Origin: a virus
Virus record (IMG/VR): IMGVR_UViG_3300045974_000283
Coordinates: 1 to 64,000 of that record
DNA length: 64,000 bases
Strand: one strand, 5' to 3'
Shown here one piece after another: positions 8,233 through 16,037 of the stretch. Within the stretch, counting starts at the first letter, position 1; every line of letters begins with the position of its first letter. Below the pieces are notes generated by a model. It worked only from the letters and a program-made list of their open reading frames with translations, ran no database searches and was not told where the DNA came from. Made by a program: the position numbers and the translations under genes.

Positions 8233-8756
8233 CCGCTCAAAAACTTCCGCAACCTCCCATCGGCCAGCGGCCTCCGCCACCTCCGGCTCCACCGCCAGCT
8301 CCTTCGCCGTTGAAGGGCGCTCGCTTTCGTGCCTGTCAATCGTGCGCAGGAACAGGCTTCTTGATGCACACCGAACACGCGGGCTCGCCGTGCGAAGAGT
8401 GCAAGTCCACAGGATCGGCGAAGCCCACCGTGGCTTCAGGCAACGAAGTCAAGTCCTACGCAACGGCAGACGACGTCTACTGGCGACACGAGAAGCCGAA
8501 GCGCACTGACCAGACGATGCTTCTGCTTACGACCGGTGAGGTGATGACGAGCGGTCAGTGGGTCGGCGAGTTCGGCGAGTTCTTTGTTGGATGGAGCCCG
8601 ATGCCGAAGATCGACAAGGGTGAACTCGCGGCCGCACAAAACCGCGCAAAGCTCGCGCGTCTAGCCCGGCTTCTCAGTCAGCAGGAAGCGTCCGCAGTTC
8701 CCGATCCGATTCTTGAAGCGCAGATTGCGGCGGTGACGGCGCGACCGCCCCGCTAG
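8229..8756 (+). CDS. Protein with DnaJ-like CxxCxGxG zinc motif
   Basis: 175 residues. The first 25 or so are almost pure Pro/Gln/Ala (PPPPPAPPPAPSPLKGA). Then CQSCAGTGF and CEECKSTGS form one pair of CxxCxGxG-type repeats, as in DnaJ-type zinc-binding modules, enough for one zinc ion. The rest is unassigned. It overlaps the preceding membrane protein by 4 bp and could work with it. It is the last gene before promoter P2. Confidence 0.6.
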   Translation: MTAQKLPQPPIGQRPPPPPAPPPAPSPLKGARFRACQSCAGTGFLMHTEHAGSPCEECKSTGSAKPTVASGNEVKSYATADDVYWRHEKPKRTDQTMLLLTTGEVMTSGQWVGEFGEFFVGWSPMPKIDKGELAAAQNRAKLARLARLLSQQEASAVPDPILEAQIAAVTARPPR

Positions 8757-8785
8757 GGGGAGGCGGTGTTGCGCTGGCGCTACGG

Positions 8786-8815
8786 TCTAAATAGTTCTAA
8801 AAAGTTCTAAATAGC
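8786..8815 (+). repeat. Three tandem 10-bp repeats upstream of promoter P2
   Basis: TCTAAATAGT, TCTAAAAAGT and TCTAAATAGC follow each other without gaps. The array ends two bases before the -35 box. The 10-bp period puts each copy on the same DNA face, which fits an operator or an AT-rich UP element for this promoter. Confidence 0.75.
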
Positions 8816-8817
8816 GC

Positions 8818-8845
8818 TTGCAATGGCGCTGTCTAGGCGTATAAT
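8818..8845 (+). promoter_or_regulatory. Sigma70-like promoter P2
   Basis: TTGCAA (8818-8823), a 16-bp spacer and TATAAT (8840-8845); predicted start near 8852. The leader can fold as CATGGGC (8851-8857) with GCCCATG (8877-8883), placing ACAATCAACCC (8863-8873) in the loop. The same 11 bases occur at the same distance after P1. Confidence 0.75.
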
Positions 8846-8919
8846 GAACTCATGGGCAGCTAACAATCAACCCGCCGCCCATGCTTCAACAACCCGCACC
8901 CGCACCTAGGAGTTTTACC

Positions 8920-9228
8920 ATGTCCAAGCTCGCACTCGTTCAGATCAACGCTTCCACCGCTTTCAACGTGTCCTTCCGCGCCCGCAAGGTTCACACCGTC
9001 GTGGCTGGCGTCACGGTCAACAGCGCCAAAATCGCCCGTCCTTCGGGTCACGAGCGGTTCCAAACCCTCGGTGACCTCGTCATCACCCCGGCCCCGAAAA
9101 AGGGCTTCGTCGCTCTGGCTCGCGACGCCGGTCGCAACGTGGCGGTCGAGGTCGCTCGCGGTGAGACCGAGGACATTGTGTTCGAGAAGGCTGTCAAGGC
9201 CACTTGGGCCAAGCACGTCACCGCGTAA
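8920..9228 (+). CDS. Unknown small protein, first gene after promoter P2
   Basis: 102 residues starting MSKLALVQINAS; ATG 8920 follows TAGGAG with ideal spacing, so it is preferred over the in-frame ATG at 8881. Beta-rich, Ala/Val/Lys-rich and soluble. An efficient terminator-like hairpin follows, so it may be produced in excess over downstream genes. No family recognised. Confidence 0.65.
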   Translation: MSKLALVQINASTAFNVSFRARKVHTVVAGVTVNSAKIARPSGHERFQTLGDLVITPAPKKGFVALARDAGRNVAVEVARGETEDIVFEKAVKATWAKHVTA

Positions 9229-9247
9229 TTCGCGCGGTCCACAACCT

Positions 9248-9270
9248 GGGGAGCTTCGGCTCCCCTTTTT
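9248..9270 (+). terminator. Rho-independent terminator
   Basis: GGGGAGC-TTCG-GCTCCCC followed by TTTTT: a 7-bp GC stem, stable tetraloop and T-run. It lies 20 bp after the stop of the promoter-proximal gene and probably ends part of the P2 transcripts. Confidence 0.85.
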
Positions 9271-9310
9271 CGTTTCTACCCCGCACCCGCAATCGCACAA
9301 GGAGTTCATC

Positions 9311-9502
9311 ATGGACACCGTCATCTTTGGTTTTAGCTACGCGAGCATCCTGCTCGGCATCGGCTGGGTCTTTGCCTTCGCCGTTGGGACAGCCTTCGCT
9401 TGGCTGTTCATCACGGTCATCCTCCGCTCGATCGAGTTCTGGGTGGCGCTCTTCGTGACCGGAGTCGTGGTCCTGCTGACCATCTATCCGTTCGGAGCCT
9501 GA
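9311..9502 (+). CDS. Small membrane protein (63 aa)
   Basis: Almost entirely hydrophobic, with two transmembrane stretches (FSYASILLGIGWVFAFAVG and FWVALFVTGVVVLLTIY). Good AAGGAG ribosome site. Function unknown. Confidence 0.6.
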   Translation: MDTVIFGFSYASILLGIGWVFAFAVGTAFAWLFITVILRSIEFWVALFVTGVVVLLTIYPFGA

Positions 9503-9503
9503 G

Positions 9504-9659
9504 ATGGCGACCACACTCGTCTGCTCTCGCTGTGGCGTCAAGGTGATATCTTGGCTCGACGGCTGGAAACACGCTAGCGGATGGAAAGGCCCGAAGTCCT
9601 GCGGACAAAAGCCTATCCCCGTTCGCGCCAAAACCACAACCCCGGAGCGCCAATCATGA
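9504..9659 (+). CDS. Very small putative zinc-binding protein (51 aa)
   Basis: A short frame starting 1 bp after the previous stop: MATTLVCSRCGVKV..., with a CSRC pair and a third Cys near residue 33. The stop overlaps the next start (ATGA), a pattern typical of real coupled genes here. Function unknown. Confidence 0.5.
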   Translation: MATTLVCSRCGVKVISWLDGWKHASGWKGPKSCGQKPIPVRAKTTTPERQS

Positions 9660-9889
9660 ACGCCAAAACCACGCCCACGCCACCGCCGTCGGTTCGCGAG
9701 AACCGCTTCGCCGAATTGCTCAAGCTCATCGGCGAATACCGCGAACGGATCGGCCATCCTCCCATCACCGAAGCCGATCGCCGCGCTCTGTCAAAGGACT
9801 GGATCGAGTCGCGTCTGTCCCTTCGGAACTGGATGATGAACGACATCCGCAGCCGACTGGCTATCCTCCCACCCAAGAAGGTGAAGTGA
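9656..9889 (+). CDS. Unknown small protein (77 aa)
   Basis: Starts at the ATGA overlap with the 51-residue gene. A Pro/Thr N-terminal tail is followed by a helical, Arg-rich domain. No motif recognised. Confidence 0.55.
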   Translation: MNAKTTPTPPPSVRENRFAELLKLIGEYRERIGHPPITEADRRALSKDWIESRLSLRNWMMNDIRSRLAILPPKKVK

Positions 9890-9890
9890 C

Positions 9891-10451
9891 ATGAAACTCA
9901 TCGACCGTCAGATCAATGACCTGCGCTTGACTGCGCAGACTGTCATCGAAGTCCGGATGACGCGGTTCTCGCGCAACGGCGAGATGCCCGCCGAAGGATA
10001 CAAGATGGAGCCCACCGACAAGGCCCTCAAGGCTCAGTACGGGACCATCAAGATCGCGCGTCCGCCTGAATCGCGCGTCGGCTGGATTCCCTTCATCGAC
10101 CCCTTCGCCCCGGCTTTGCGCGGATCGTCTGTTGACGGCCCCGTGCAGGTCAAGCTGAAGGTAGCCTTCAGCGCAGCTCGCACCGCTCAGGCGGTCTTTG
10201 CTCTCGCCGTCACCCAGACCTGGGAACGAACGGCGAAGCGGCTCGAAGCCAAAGATCAAGAGGCTGAGGGGCTCAACAAAGCCTACGCTCGTGTTCTTGC
10301 CAAAGCCACCGAGCTCGGGGTCACCGAGAAGACCGAAGCGGCCCGCCTGCGCATGACGGCCAGATTCACAGATCACAAGCTTCCGCTGGCCGAGCAGTCG
10401 CTCCTCTGGAAAGCGGTTCGCATCTGGGGAAGCGACGAGGCGCCGCTGTGA
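9891..10451 (+). CDS. Unknown protein (186 aa)
   Basis: Soluble protein; the C-terminal half (about 95-160) is a long Ala/Lys/Glu helix likely to form a coiled coil. Its ATG lies 1 bp after the previous stop and its end overlaps the next start, so it is part of a translationally coupled string. No recognised domain. Confidence 0.55.
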   Translation: MKLIDRQINDLRLTAQTVIEVRMTRFSRNGEMPAEGYKMEPTDKALKAQYGTIKIARPPESRVGWIPFIDPFAPALRGSSVDGPVQVKLKVAFSAARTAQAVFALAVTQTWERTAKRLEAKDQEAEGLNKAYARVLAKATELGVTEKTEAARLRMTARFTDHKLPLAEQSLLWKAVRIWGSDEAPL

Positions 10452-10795
10452 CGCCTCGTTCGTGGGGCGACATCCGTGGTTTTGCGCGTCGGCCTGTTAA
10501 TGTTTCGGCCCCTGCTGTCAAGGTGAAGCAGGCACCGTTCACACCGGATTTCCCGGTCAAGACCAGACCCGTTCGCACCGGCACCTACGAAGCCACTCTC
10601 GTCTCAGGCGAGACGCGGCTTCTACAGTTCGACACTGATGCCCGTCAGTGGTTCACCCTTTGCCCAAAAGGCCGAGAGCGATTTCCCTTCAACCAGATTG
10701 CGACTTGGAGAGGTCTTTCAGAACAAGAGTACAAACGCCGCCTCGCTGAGGTCAACTCGAACCGGGCCTACTGGCCTGGACTTTACGACAACTGA
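10448..10795 (+). CDS. Unknown protein with GTG start (115 aa)
   Basis: The frame begins at GTG 10448, overlapping the preceding TGA (GTGA). Basic protein with a beta-rich middle (GTYEATLVSGETRLLQFD). No family recognised. Confidence 0.5.
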   Translation: MTPRSWGDIRGFARRPVNVSAPAVKVKQAPFTPDFPVKTRPVRTGTYEATLVSGETRLLQFDTDARQWFTLCPKGRERFPFNQIATWRGLSEQEYKRRLAEVNSNRAYWPGLYDN

Positions 10796-10804
10796 GGAAT
10801 CAAT

Positions 10805-11182
10805 ATGAATGCGAAAGCCAGAGCCGCTGAGGGTAGCCCCCTCTACGCCGAACTGTATCTTTATCGAAAGGACGAACCGAACACTCCACCGATGAAGAAC
10901 GTCTCTGTCAAGGTCAGCGCAGTGCTCACAGAATGTCTGATGCGCGGCGAGGTGACCAGCGAGTCGCCTCAAGTGTTCGGCACTGAGGCTGAGCCGGGCT
11001 ATCTGGCTCAGCGCCTCAGCTCGCTGATGCCGCAACGACTGCTTCACTCCGAAACACGCTTCCAGTTCAAGCTGGCAGACAAGTTCGGCCAGCCCTTCAA
11101 GACAAAGGCCGAAGAACGCGACACTCTTGAGAACCGTCTCGCCAAAGCCTTCTCCAGTTCCGACCGTCTCACTCCCCGTTAA
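10805..11182 (+). CDS. Unknown protein (125 aa)
   Basis: ATG 10805 after GAGGA. Mixed alpha/beta, soluble, Arg/Lys-rich. It directly precedes the MoxR-type ATPase gene (26-bp gap) and shares its transcript, but no motif links it to that function. Confidence 0.5.
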   Translation: MNAKARAAEGSPLYAELYLYRKDEPNTPPMKNVSVKVSAVLTECLMRGEVTSESPQVFGTEAEPGYLAQRLSSLMPQRLLHSETRFQFKLADKFGQPFKTKAEERDTLENRLAKAFSSSDRLTPR

Positions 11183-11208
11183 CTTTCTCTCTTCACCAGG
11201 AATCCATC

Positions 11209-12339
11209 ATGAACGCACCTAGCACCCGCCCCGTCTCCGCAGAACTCGGCGTTCCCTTCATCAGCCTGCTCGACTCCATTGACTCGGTCAAGATGTTCGG
11301 GCAGAAGACCTCCTTCCTGCTCCGTGGTCAGCCCGGCATTGGCAAGACCGAGATGGCCCGTCACATGGCGAAGAGCCTCGGCATGGAATGCGTCCCCATC
11401 GACTGCGGAGCGGCCGACTTGGGCGAAACGGCGTTGCCTTACATCATCGATCACGTGTCGGGCCGGAAGACCTCGGCGTTCGCACCGAACGAAAAGTTCC
11501 GCACCGAGCTCGGCAAGCCTGTCGTCATCCTGCTCGACGAGATCGGCAAGGCGAATCCCATCACGCTGCCGATTTTCACGACCCTGATGCAGGAACGTCG
11601 CGTTGGCGACACGCCGCTGCCCGACGGCAACATCGTGATCGGCTGCACGAACTTCGACCAAGACGGTCTGGGTGATGTCCTGCCCGCACACGTTGACAAC
11701 CGCTGCATCACGCTCTACCTGAAGAACCCGACGGCGCGTGAGTGGAATATGTGGGCGGAATCGGCTGACATCGCTGCCGACATCCGCGGCTTTGCCGAGA
11801 CGTACCCGTCGATCTTCGATCTGTACCTGCTCGACGACGTCGCCAACCAGAACCGCTACATCTTCAATCCGCGCATCAACCGCACTCGTGGCTTTGTGTC
11901 GCCACGTTCGCTGGTCATGTGCGATGATATTGCGAAGGCATTCGTGGCGAAGCGCATCACCGCCGAACGCGCGAACTCTCTGTTCTTCGGTGCGATTGGT
12001 CCGGCCGCATCCAACGACCTGATGTCCTACATCGAACTTGGTCGTGGTCTTCCCACCAAGGAACTCATCCTGCAAGATCAGGATACAGCGCTCGACATGG
12101 TTCGCGTTGCCATGATGGCGCTGCCTACGCTCTGCGCTCAACTGCCCATGCAGATCATGACCGGCATCGAGCTGGACAAGATCGTCGAGTTCTTCCAAGC
12201 GTTGAACCAAGCTGAGGCAACGCAGATGTTCGTCGAGAGCGTCATGCGGCGCCCGAGTCTGGCAGTGCCACGAGCTCAGTCCAGACGCTATGCTGCGCTC
12301 ATCCGCGAGCTGGCGATCCTTTCGCAACCCATCCGCTAA
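11209..12339 (+). CDS. MoxR-family AAA+ ATPase
   Basis: 376 residues. Walker A GQPGIGKT (40-47), Walker B VVILLDE (105-111), and a sensor-1-like stretch (GNIVIGCTNFD) are all present. The order and spacing match MoxR/RavA-type AAA+ ATPases, which use ATP to remodel or activate partner proteins, usually one with a VWA domain. Such a partner is encoded right after it (12350-13594, 10-bp gap), which supports a two-protein chaperone-like machine in the host cytoplasm. The substrate is unknown. Confidence 0.85.
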   Translation: MNAPSTRPVSAELGVPFISLLDSIDSVKMFGQKTSFLLRGQPGIGKTEMARHMAKSLGMECVPIDCGAADLGETALPYIIDHVSGRKTSAFAPNEKFRTELGKPVVILLDEIGKANPITLPIFTTLMQERRVGDTPLPDGNIVIGCTNFDQDGLGDVLPAHVDNRCITLYLKNPTAREWNMWAESADIAADIRGFAETYPSIFDLYLLDDVANQNRYIFNPRINRTRGFVSPRSLVMCDDIAKAFVAKRITAERANSLFFGAIGPAASNDLMSYIELGRGLPTKELILQDQDTALDMVRVAMMALPTLCAQLPMQIMTGIELDKIVEFFQALNQAEATQMFVESVMRRPSLAVPRAQSRRYAALIRELAILSQPIR

Positions 12340-12349
12340 GGAACCCATC

Positions 12350-13594
12350 ATGGCAACCGACACCCGCACTGAGCGGGCGGTCCTTCTGATTCGGAAGGCT
12401 CGTCTCGAACTCGTCAGGGATTCCCTGACCCGTCCGATCAGCACGTTGCTGATCTCACTCGTCCACGATGTGACCCCGGATAACGGCATCGTGGACACGG
12501 CCCGGACCAATCTGATTCGCGTGACCTACAACGCGGCTTTCATCAACAAGGCTCACTTGGATAACGGAACGAACGGCCAGAAGGTCGTGAACTTCATTGT
12601 GGCCCACGAAGCCATCCACGCGGCTTTCTTGCACCCGATTGCCAAAGCCGGAGTCTCGGATCGTCCGCTGTGGCCTATGGCAGCGGACATCTTCGTGAAC
12701 AACTTCCTGCGCGAGATCGACTCTCAGCAGAAAGTCATCATGCAGCCGCCAACCTTTGGCGTTCAACCGATACGGTCGTTTAAGGGCTGGTCTGTTGTTC
12801 AGATTCTTCGCAAACTGGAAGAGATGTTCGGCGAGGGCAGCGGTCCAACGGACTTGCCACACGCTGATCACGAGTTCCTTGACAAGGACGCCCGAAAAGC
12901 GCAGGATGCTCAGAAGCGCGGGATGCAGAACGCCCTCGGCAACCTGAAGGCTCAACTGGCGCAGCGCGGCTCCTTGAGCATGGAGCAGAACCTGATGTTC
13001 GAGAACGGTCAGGCCACCGTGGACTGGAGAGGGGTCTTCAAGAACGCGGTCAACGACGCGGTGGGTCGTGGCATCGATCACGCCATCTGGACAAGACCGC
13101 ATCGTCGGATGTTCGCAGCCGGGGTCTTGCTGCCGCGAGCTGTTGGATCATCGCCGAAGCGGGTCGTGCTGATCGCTGATACTTCGGGTTCGTTCGTCCC
13201 GCGTCTGGACGACGTCTGTGCCAACTTGGCATCCCTGGGCGCTCATGTTCAAGTCAGCGAAGCCATCGTGCTATGGACAGAGACCAAGGTCACCTCGGTG
13301 CAGAAGCTGACCCCTGCTCAACTGTCGAACGCGGCGGCGCACCTGAAGCCTGTCGGCGGTGGCGGCACGGACATGCGAGCCGGGTTCTTCTGGTGTCAAG
13401 AGGAAGCCAAGAAAGGAATGGATATCGGGCTCATCGTTTGTCTGACCGACGGTGAAACCCCTTGGCCCCAAAAGCCCGTTCTGGGCAAAGACGGCAAGGC
13501 CATTCCGTCCGTGTTCCTTTGCTGGGATCGCACACCCAATCATCAGAAGACCTTCGGCAACCCGCCATTCGGCGTCACCATCGACTGTGAGTAA
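12350..13594 (+). CDS. Metallopeptidase-like/VWA-like (DUF2201-type) partner of the MoxR ATPase
   Basis: 414 residues; ATG 12350 has AAGGA upstream, and an in-frame ATG at 12290 inside the ATPase gene is rejected. The N-terminal part has a zincin-like HEAIH (86-90) with another His at 95 and a following AADIFVNNF, as in putative metallopeptidase domains of the DUF2201 type. The C-terminal half has a VWA-like MIDAS pattern: DTSGS (277-281) and later GGGTDM. In cellular systems such proteins pair with MoxR ATPases. Metal-dependent peptidase activity is possible but not proved by the motif. Confidence 0.8.
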   Translation: MATDTRTERAVLLIRKARLELVRDSLTRPISTLLISLVHDVTPDNGIVDTARTNLIRVTYNAAFINKAHLDNGTNGQKVVNFIVAHEAIHAAFLHPIAKAGVSDRPLWPMAADIFVNNFLREIDSQQKVIMQPPTFGVQPIRSFKGWSVVQILRKLEEMFGEGSGPTDLPHADHEFLDKDARKAQDAQKRGMQNALGNLKAQLAQRGSLSMEQNLMFENGQATVDWRGVFKNAVNDAVGRGIDHAIWTRPHRRMFAAGVLLPRAVGSSPKRVVLIADTSGSFVPRLDDVCANLASLGAHVQVSEAIVLWTETKVTSVQKLTPAQLSNAAAHLKPVGGGGTDMRAGFFWCQEEAKKGMDIGLIVCLTDGETPWPQKPVLGKDGKAIPSVFLCWDRTPNHQKTFGNPPFGVTIDCE

Positions 13595-13597
13595 ATC

Positions 13598-14314
13598 ATG
13601 AACGCACCCGCACAAGAAAGCTTCGGGCTTTTCGGCATCCTCTACACGACGCGCAAGTCAGATACTGACCCGCGTGATACCCTGAACGTCAAGGGCGTCA
13701 TCTACGAGCACGACTTCGCGTCAAGCTATGGAACGCTCGACGGCCGAGCTGGCCTGCAAGAGTCCATCCACCGGCTGGCACTAGGACCCTCTGTGTTACG
13801 TCTAAGTGCCGCCGAGGTCTACTACGGATTCCTGGAATCGCCCTTCATGAAAGAGATGGCGACGCGGCCAAAAGCGTGGAGTTCTTCTTACTTCGGGCCG
13901 ATATCAACTGTGAACGCCGATATGTCGGCCCGTCTGCTGGACCAGATTCTGATCATGGACCAAGACGGCCACGATACTCTGCAAAAGAGAGTCAACGGGA
14001 AACAGATCGGTGGCGACCAGATCGGTGGTGACCACGGCTTTGGGTTCAGTATCAAATCTCCGACGGGAACCTGGATTTCCATATACCTTATGGAGCTGCT
14101 CACGACGGTGAAACCGACTCGTATGAATCAGCGCGAGTGGCTGAAGAATACTGTCGTGGTTCAGCCTGCCCTGAATGCTCTATATTCTCCTGATATGCTG
14201 AATACTCTGGAGATCAGTTCGCGTGCCTCCGATATGTCAGTTCCATCGGTGAATCCAACGCTGCATCGGCAAGAATGTATTGAGGCGGCGCACGACCTGT
14301 TTTCGGGGTTGTAA
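13598..14314 (+). CDS. Unknown protein after the MoxR/VWA pair (238 aa)
   Basis: Starts 3 bp after the VWA gene's stop, so probably the third member of that unit. A perfect peptide repeat, QIGGDQIGGD, is encoded by two 15-bp tandem copies (14003-14032) that differ at one base. No domain recognised. The gene ends just before promoter P3. Confidence 0.55.
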   Translation: MNAPAQESFGLFGILYTTRKSDTDPRDTLNVKGVIYEHDFASSYGTLDGRAGLQESIHRLALGPSVLRLSAAEVYYGFLESPFMKEMATRPKAWSSSYFGPISTVNADMSARLLDQILIMDQDGHDTLQKRVNGKQIGGDQIGGDHGFGFSIKSPTGTWISIYLMELLTTVKPTRMNQREWLKNTVVVQPALNALYSPDMLNTLEISSRASDMSVPSVNPTLHRQECIEAAHDLFSGL

Positions 14315-14321
14315 ATAATAC

Positions 14322-14350
14322 TTGCGGCCCCCTTAATTCTGTGTTATAAT
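14322..14350 (+). promoter_or_regulatory. Sigma70-like promoter P3 with extended -10
   Basis: TTGCGG (14322-14327), a 17-bp spacer and TATAAT (14345-14350) preceded by TGT, an extended -10. Start near 14357. The roughly 75-nt leader can form a GGGCG/CGCCC hairpin. It faces the unit holding the oxygenase-like, E1-like and ubiquitin-like genes. Confidence 0.75.
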
Positions 14351-14430
14351 TACAACAGGGCGGCGCATACTGCAAAAACGCCCGGCAACCCATAGTATCA
14401 ACGCACCCTGCACACGCACAAGGAAACATC

Positions 14431-14790
14431 ATGCCACTCGGCCTCCTACCCGCTGAACGCGCTGCACTCATCGAAGCCATCGAATTGGCTTATCCAGGCA
14501 AGGTCATTCTTCTGGACCCGACAACCGAAGACCTCGCCGCTGTAAACCCACACGCGATCCGTCTTGTCTTCGAGACGCGTCAGCGCGCTCAGGGCTTCAT
14601 CGTGGTCTACTGCAAGTTCAATCCGATGGAAGACATCGTCGGTCTGTTCAATACGCTGACCCGCAAGTTCGGGTCGTCTTTGGGCAAAGCCCCGATCGTC
14701 CGAGCGGCTCGCGGCGAGGCCATTGCGGTCGTCCCCTACGATGTCAAGTTGCAGCATGGCTGGCTCTTCATCAACGCCGACCTTCTCTAA
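14431..14790 (+). CDS. Unknown protein, first gene after promoter P3 (119 aa)
   Basis: Good AAGGAAA ribosome site. Soluble alpha/beta protein (PAERAALIEAIELAYPGKVI...). No recognised family. Like the first genes after P1 and P2, it is short and promoter-proximal, which suggests strong early expression. Confidence 0.6.
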   Translation: MPLGLLPAERAALIEAIELAYPGKVILLDPTTEDLAAVNPHAIRLVFETRQRAQGFIVVYCKFNPMEDIVGLFNTLTRKFGSSLGKAPIVRAARGEAIAVVPYDVKLQHGWLFINADLL

Positions 14791-14800
14791 GGAGACAACC

Positions 14801-15226
14801 ATGAGCGACCTCTACTCAAGCGGCCCGGTCAGCACTCTGCCCGGAGCCGTTCGCCCTGTCGAGCAGGGAGACACTTGCGACAACGACTGGCACCTGCACG
14901 ACGGGGAGACCCGTCCGGCGGTCCACCGCGTTCAGGGCGAAACAGACAGCATGGGCGCTGAGTATTTCTACGCCTGCGCCGGATGCTACGCCAAGATGCT
15001 CAGCGAGCTCGCGGCCGAGAAGGCGACGCCCAAAACCTGCGATTGGTGCAAGAAGGTGACCACCGATTGCATTCCGCACCGCGACCAAGATGAGGGCTCG
15101 TGCGGCCCGGTCTACTCGGTCTGCTCTGCCTGCCGCACCAAGGAAAACCTCGCCGCTCTAGAAGAGCTGGAACTCAACCGCACCGAGGGCGACTGGATCT
15201 CTGACCTGATGGACGAGGACGACTGA
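14801..15226 (+). CDS. Putative zinc-binding protein with three CxxC pairs
   Basis: 141 residues from ATG 14801 (AAGGAG site). CAGC, CDWC and CSAC pairs are spaced along the middle, with extra Cys/His between them (HRDQDEGSC), enough to bind one or two zinc ions. The tail is acidic (SDLMDEDD). It could bind nucleic acid or protein; the role is unknown. Confidence 0.55.
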   Translation: MSDLYSSGPVSTLPGAVRPVEQGDTCDNDWHLHDGETRPAVHRVQGETDSMGAEYFYACAGCYAKMLSELAAEKATPKTCDWCKKVTTDCIPHRDQDEGSCGPVYSVCSACRTKENLAALEELELNRTEGDWISDLMDEDD

Positions 15227-15227
15227 C

Positions 15228-15437
15228 ATGAAAAGCCAACACCGCATCTGTGCAGAAATGCACCTGCAATTCAACCCGGCGGAAACGCGAACGGTCGATC
15301 AGTTGGAGGCGTACTATCGCAGCCTCTCCATGTCGAGCCCGTTCGCCCCGCTCGTTCAAGCCTTCAAGGAAGCGGACGCGCAAGCGATCGCCGAGTTCGA
15401 AGCATCCGTCGCCATCAACAACGCCCGCAAGGGCTAA
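15228..15437 (+). CDS. Unknown small protein (69 aa)
   Basis: Starts 1 bp after the previous stop. A short, mainly helical protein (FKEADAQAIAEFEASVAIN). No motif. Confidence 0.5.
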   Translation: MKSQHRICAEMHLQFNPAETRTVDQLEAYYRSLSMSSPFAPLVQAFKEADAQAIAEFEASVAINNARKG

Positions 15438-15446
15438 GGAACCATC

Positions 15447-16016
15447 ATGCTCCATTCCGACTACCGTCCGCTCGTGTCTGTCGATCTCCCGTTTCAGGGT
15501 CGCCAGATGTACATGCACACGTTCGATCTGGCAAACCCGGTCATGGCCCCGGGATTCGAAGACTACCTGGAACCCGTGCGCGCTCTCTGCCACGCGGCCG
15601 GAGCCGTCGTCGGTGAAGCCCATATGACCGTGGACGAAAAGGTCATCCAACCGGGTCGTTCGCAGCGTCGCCCAAAACCGCACGTTGACGGCGTCTTCGT
15701 CATCGCCTCGATGAATTGGGGCCACGGTGGCGGGTGGAACCACGGATGCAACAATATCGGCGCGGGTCCTGTTCGTCGGATGCCTGTCATCGTGGCAGCA
15801 TCAGCGATCGGCTGTCGTGTCTGGCGCGGCACGTTCAACGCGATACCTGCTGCCGACGGCGACCTGTCCCACCTGAGCCTGCCCGAAGGCGAGATCGTCC
15901 CCGCCAACATGGGCTTCCTGCTCAACGGCGACTGCGTCCACGAGTCGCTGATACAGCCTGTCGCGGCGCAGCGCACCTTCCTGCGAATCGCGCTTCCCGT
16001 CAACTTCCCGTTCTGA
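15447..16016 (+). CDS. 2OG-Fe(II) oxygenase-like protein
   Basis: 189 residues. The pattern HxD (His79, Asp81 in PKPHVDG), a distal His165 (NGDCVHES) and Arg176 or Arg180 (AQRTFLRIALP) matches the iron and 2-oxoglutarate ligands of the cupin-fold oxygenase superfamily. Such phage enzymes hydroxylate proteins or DNA bases or repair alkylated DNA; the target here is unknown. A Gly/His-rich loop (MNWGHGGGWNHG) lies between the ligand sets. It precedes the 1315-residue gene and the E1/ubiquitin-like pair in the same unit. Confidence 0.6.
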   Translation: MLHSDYRPLVSVDLPFQGRQMYMHTFDLANPVMAPGFEDYLEPVRALCHAAGAVVGEAHMTVDEKVIQPGRSQRRPKPHVDGVFVIASMNWGHGGGWNHGCNNIGAGPVRRMPVIVAASAIGCRVWRGTFNAIPAADGDLSHLSLPEGEIVPANMGFLLNGDCVHESLIQPVAAQRTFLRIALPVNFPF

Positions 16017-16037
16017 CTTCGTCACTAAGGATTCATC

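Noticed and set aside
11179-12510. 443-codon open frame on the minus strand across the MoxR gene
   Set aside because: It is antisense to a gene with clear Walker motifs and its translation shows no motif; long antisense frames are expected in GC-rich sequence with strong third-position bias.
13598-15226. Search for a JAB/MPN deubiquitinase or E2-like gene near the E1 gene
   Set aside because: No ExnHxHx10D motif or E2-like active-site pattern was found in the neighbouring proteins; a system without these parts, or with parts elsewhere, remains possible.
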